Positions 5,784-8,386 of a DNA stretch of 8,386 bases are shown here, in pieces. Each line of letters opens with the position of its first letter. The stretch's first letter is position 1. Source of the stretch: Balneolia bacterium (lineage in GTDB: Bacteria > Bacteroidota > Rhodothermia > Balneolales > Cyclonatronaceae). Under the pieces are notes generated by a model that saw only the letters and a program-made list of their open reading frames with translations, was not told the origin of the DNA and did no database searches. The position numbers and the translations under genes were made by a program. The stretch lies in NCBI GenBank assembly GCA_003566395.1, contig PXDL01000096.1:1-8386 (forward strand), read 5' to 3'.

Positions 5784-8236
5784 AATTTATCCTCCCGTTG
5801 AGCCAACGTTATACTGAAAATCGTAAATTCATTTCTTTTTGATTTTACGTCTAATATACCACCATGGGCTTTAATAATATCGTTAGTGATACTTAATCCC
5901 AGCCCGGTTCCCTGCGTACCTTTCTTTGTCGTAAAAAACGGCTGCAGGATGTTGTCCTTGATCTCATCGGGAATGCCGGGGCCGTTGTCTTCGATTTCGA
6001 TGGAAATTCCGGAATCAGTCTTCTGTGTTCGAATCGTGAGTTTGGGAGAATAATTTTGAATTTTAAATTTTGAATTTTGAATTGATTTCTCCCGCATGGC
6101 ATCAAATGCATTATTGCACACATTCAAAATCACCCGTGAAAAATCCTCGGTGATCATCGGGATTTCACCAATCGAATCATCCAAATCCATCTGTATATCC
6201 ACGTTAAATGGATTTTTACTTGCCCGCATACCGTGGAAGGCAAGATTGACGTATTCTTTAATGACTGAATTGAGAGGGGCAGGTTCCATTTTGCCGGATC
6301 CTCCGCGCGAGTGCAAGAGCATCGATTTAACGATACTGTCGGCTCGTGTGCCATGACCGTGGATTTTTCGGAGATTGGTTTCAATATCATCCAGAATTTC
6401 GGAAATAGCATCTATGTTTTTGTTGTCGCCGGGCAGAGACGAGATGCCTGGCGGAGACGAACTGTCCTGTGGAGGCGCAATGCATTGCGTCTGTACGGCG
6501 GCCAATTCCGCCCGTATTTCATCAACCATTTCAATGGATACCTCTGAAAAATTATTCACAAAATTCAGCGGGTTTTTAATTTCGTGGGCGATGCCGGCCG
6601 TGAGCTGTCCCAGGCTGGCCAGTTTTTCCTGTTGGATCAGCTGAGATTGGGTGGCGTTCAGATTTTTTAAAGTATCATTCAGTTTATCGCTCAATTTTTT
6701 CTTTTCAATAAACCTTACGAAAATGATACCTATCAGCATGAGGGCAATTATCAACCCGGCCAGAATGATGTTACGCTTGAGTCGCTCGCGGTTAATCTCG
6801 ATCTGCTGCAGGGCCATAAGCTTTTCATTACTTTCCTGGTTGAGTGCCATTTCGTTTTCAAAAGACAGAATATTGGTTAATTGGGTAATCTTTGAAAGAT
6901 TTGCTGCTGAGAGCACAGAATCTTTCACTTCTGAATAAATGATACTGTTGAGATAAGCATTTCTGAAGTCTCCAAGGTTGAAATAGGTTTCTGCAATTCC
7001 CCGGTAAACCTCTTCTTTAACCTGCAGATTTGTTTCAGGAATTGTTTCTTCGGCAAGCCTGAGCATTTCAATGGCTACCTCATACTCACCTTTGAAAATT
7101 GCTATTCCGGCTAACCCTAAATGTGCTCTCGACTTTCCGGTTGAAGCGTCGATTTCGCGGCTTAGCTGCAAGGCGGTTTCATAATTTTCTTTCGCATTGT
7201 TTGCCTCAGATAGCATCAGGTAGTAGTCCCCTAAACGCAACCTGGCATTTACAACCGAGATTTTAAAACCAATCTCGTTACTATACGTCAGGCCTTCTTC
7301 GTAGTATTCAACAGCTTCGGTTATATTCCCCTGCGATGCAAGTATATCGCCTATATAGAGATAGCTGGAAAACGTATTGTAACTATCATTGGATTCAAGT
7401 CGCAGAGCCAGCGCCGCCCGGTGATGAACCAGGGAAGAATCCGGCTGACCAGCGCGGCTGTAAGTAACACCCATATCGTTGTGTATACGTGCAATACCCA
7501 GCTCATTATTGGCTTCCTGGAATATTTCGAGTGCTTCCTGCTGGCTTTTGAGAGCATCCTCCCATTTTTCAACAAAGGCATACACAAAACCCATGGCAAG
7601 TAAGGATTCAACAATAGCCGGGCTGTCGTTTAATTGCCGGGCGATTTTTAGTGATTCCATCAAATATTCGAGCGAATCTCCATAGTTACCCCTGCTTCGC
7701 AACACCAGCCCCATGTTAAGCAATTGTCCCATATAGCTGGATTGGTTACCGGATGACTTATATAAATCCAGGGCTATGCTATGAAATTCCAGAGCTCTAT
7801 CATCCTGACCCATACGATCATACGTGCTCCCCAATTCGGAATAAATAGCGGCTATCTCCCGGGTATCGGTTTCCTGTAACAAAAGCAGTCCCGTCTTCAG
7901 ACTTTCTTCGGCAGCCTGTATATCATATTCCCTCAAAATACGGGCATAGGTTACATAGCTATCAATTGTTAAGGCCTTAATCTGGTTGAAAATATTCGAA
8001 CCGGACTCAGTTTCAAGCGAATCTAACAGGCGTTTTGATAAATCAAGGGCACGTTCTGCGTAGAACAAGCTGCGCTCATTTTCGAATTCTTCATAATTCT
8101 GTTGTGAAAGCTCAATTGATTGATTGATTCGCACGGTGTCGGCAAGATCCGGAGCACTGCGTTCTGTATCCTGCACGGGTATTCCGAATGCCGGGCCTGT
8201 AAAAATTAAAAGGGCTATTAAATATGTAGTTATCAT
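5780..8236 (-). CDS. Extracytoplasmic TPR sensor histidine kinase
   Basis: The product has 818 residues. A signal-like N-terminus (1-20) is followed by a tetratricopeptide array (about 45-440; for example SELGSTYDRMGQDDRALEF, NDMGVTYSRAGQPDSSL, IAETYFNLGDFRNAY). A coiled coil (about 455-488), one transmembrane helix (about 489-509) and a second coiled coil come next. The kinase core has H-box His551 in GIAHEIKNPLNF, N-box NVCNNAFDAM (about 705-714), G1 DNGPGIP (750-756), F-box PFFTTKKG and G2 GTGLGLS (776-782). All catalytic elements are intact. The TPRs should therefore face the periplasm and sense a protein or envelope signal, with the kinase in the cytoplasm. Two inserts look derived from repetitive DNA: residues about 580-608 in the DHp linker and about 719-728 in the ATPase loop. 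The start ATG overlaps the upstream kinase stop (ATGA), and the stop overlaps the receiver start (GTGA). Confidence 0.93.
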   Translation of the reverse strand: MITTYLIALLIFTGPAFGIPVQDTERSAPDLADTVRINQSIELSQQNYEEFENERSLFYAERALDLSKRLLDSLETESGSNIFNQIKALTIDSYVTYARILREYDIQAAEESLKTGLLLLQETDTREIAAIYSELGSTYDRMGQDDRALEFHSIALDLYKSSGNQSSYMGQLLNMGLVLRSRGNYGDSLEYLMESLKIARQLNDSPAIVESLLAMGFVYAFVEKWEDALKSQQEALEIFQEANNELGIARIHNDMGVTYSRAGQPDSSLVHHRAALALRLESNDSYNTFSSYLYIGDILASQGNITEAVEYYEEGLTYSNEIGFKISVVNARLRLGDYYLMLSEANNAKENYETALQLSREIDASTGKSRAHLGLAGIAIFKGEYEVAIEMLRLAEETIPETNLQVKEEVYRGIAETYFNLGDFRNAYLNSIIYSEVKDSVLSAANLSKITQLTNILSFENEMALNQESNEKLMALQQIEINRERLKRNIILAGLIIALMLIGIIFVRFIEKKKLSDKLNDTLKNLNATQSQLIQQEKLASLGQLTAGIAHEIKNPLNFVNNFSEVSIEMVDEIRAELAAVQTQCIAPPQDSSSPPGISSLPGDNKNIDAISEILDDIETNLRKIHGHGTRADSIVKSMLLHSRGGSGKMEPAPLNSVIKEYVNLAFHGMRASKNPFNVDIQMDLDDSIGEIPMITEDFSRVILNVCNNAFDAMREKSIQNSKFKIQNYSPKLTIRTQKTDSGISIEIEDNGPGIPDEIKDNILQPFFTTKKGTQGTGLGLSITNDIIKAHGGILDVKSKRNEFTIFSITLAQREDKL
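6053..6084. repeat. Heptanucleotide array (ATTTTGA x about 4.5) inside the kinase gene
   Basis: On the plus strand the units are ATTTTGA (6053-6059), ATTTTAA (6060-6066), ATTTTGA (6067-6073), ATTTTGA (6074-6080) and a partial ATTG (6081-6084). Seven is not a multiple of three, so three units (21 bp) make one 7-residue period. The coding strand reads IQNSKFKIQN, residues 719-728. It falls in the loop between the N-box helix and the next strand of the ATPase domain, and it is AT-rich and low-complexity compared with its flanks. Confidence 0.85.
6423..6458. repeat. Imperfect 18-bp direct repeat in the kinase DHp linker
   Basis: Positions 6423-6440 and 6441-6458 match at 12 of 18 bases and share the end GGC-x-GAGAC. 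On the coding strand they encode SPPGIS then SLPGDN (residues about 594-605). The repeat directly adjoins the palindrome at 6467-6498, so the whole linker looks like repetitive DNA that has been kept in frame. Confidence 0.5.
6467..6498. repeat. REP-like imperfect palindrome embedded in the kinase coding frame
   Basis: The core CGCAATGCATTGCG (6476-6489) is a perfect 14-bp palindrome. Flanking arms extend the symmetry imperfectly to 6467-6498 (GGAGGCGC on the left, GCGTCTGTAC on the right). The layout resembles dispersed intergenic palindromes of the GAGACGCAATGCATTGCGTCTC type that I recall from other genomes. Here it encodes part of the proline/serine-rich linker VQTQCIAPPQ (residues 581-590) of the kinase. 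Identity as a member of a dispersed family is inferred, because only one copy is in the window. Confidence 0.6.
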
Positions 8237-8386
8237 TTTGTGTGCCTGTCTGGAAGTTGAATGATAAAAATTGTGCCTTCGCCTTGTTTTGTTTCCACCA
8301 GTAATTCACCACCATGAGCTTTTATAATATCATGGGTAATCGAGAGCCCCAGCCCCGTACCTGCTGTTCCTTTCTTGGTCGTAAAA
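8233..8386 (-). CDS. Histidine kinase, C-terminal fragment (5' part beyond window)
   Basis: Reading the minus strand from 8385 gives 50 complete codons ending in TGA at 8235-8233. The sequence starts FTTKKGTAGTGLGLSITHD, then IIKAHGGELLVET, then QGEGTIFIIQLPDRHTK. This is the F-box/G2 end of an HATPase_c domain, with the ATP-lid GTGLGLS intact. It is nearly the same as the matching end of the complete downstream kinase (FTTKKGTQGTGLGLSITND then IIKAHGG), and the DNA of the two regions is also visibly homologous. Its stop overlaps the start of the next kinase as ATGA. It is probably a tandem paralogue, but whether it also has TPRs cannot be seen. Confidence 0.9.
   Translation of the reverse strand, partial: FTTKKGTAGTGLGLSITHDIIKAHGGELLVETKQGEGTIFIIQLPDRHTK

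Noticed and set aside
8112..8315. 67-residue minus-strand open frame spanning the junction of the two kinases
   Set aside because: It is out of frame with both the kinase C-terminal fragment and the N-terminus of the complete kinase, and has no recognisable features.

Overview
The window carries seven complete protein-coding genes plus two partial genes at its edges, all on the minus strand, so transcription runs from high to low coordinates. GC content is moderate. Shine-Dalgarno sequences are weak or absent. The gene families (DUF5777 beta-barrel, YceI with a Q after the signal cleavage site, tRNA_anti-like OB-fold, PSCyt1-type cytochromes, TPR-sensor kinases with an HEIKNP H-box, and a receiver-PP2C protein) together point to the Bacteroidota/Balneolota/Rhodothermota group. 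A Balneolales-like organism is my best guess, but the sequence alone does not prove it.

Region 1 (8386 to 4219) is a signalling operon. It starts with the last 50 codons of a histidine kinase, followed by a complete 818-residue extracytoplasmic-TPR histidine kinase, a stand-alone receiver, and a receiver fused to a SpoIIE/RsbU-type PP2C phosphatase. Every junction is a 4-nt start/stop overlap (ATGA, GTGA, ATGA), which indicates translational coupling. The two kinases share a nearly identical ATP-binding G2 region and the two receivers are also paralogous, so the locus looks like a duplicated kinase/receiver cascade ending in a serine/threonine phosphatase. A perfect 10-bp hairpin follows the last stop codon. 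The complete kinase gene contains two in-frame pieces of repetitive-DNA character: a REP-like palindrome in the linker of its dimerisation domain, and a heptanucleotide array in its ATPase domain.

Region 2 (4218 to 944) is a 219-bp regulatory interval with two inverted repeats, followed by a tight five-gene envelope operon. The order is a two-domain c-type cytochrome, a one-domain c-type cytochrome lipoprotein, a membrane-anchored OB-fold protein, a YceI-family periplasmic protein and a DUF5777 outer-membrane beta-barrel. The one-domain cytochrome is clearly related to the second domain of its neighbour. The cluster reads as an uncharacterised extracytoplasmic redox/lipid-carrier module that spans inner membrane, periplasm and outer membrane. 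That function is inferred.

Region 3 (943 to 1) is a 389-bp interval without a convincing gene. It contains a perfect 10-bp inverted repeat just upstream of a secreted beta-propeller (kelch-like) protein. That protein has 48-residue repeats and runs off the left edge. No RNA genes, CRISPR arrays, integrases or transposases were seen.
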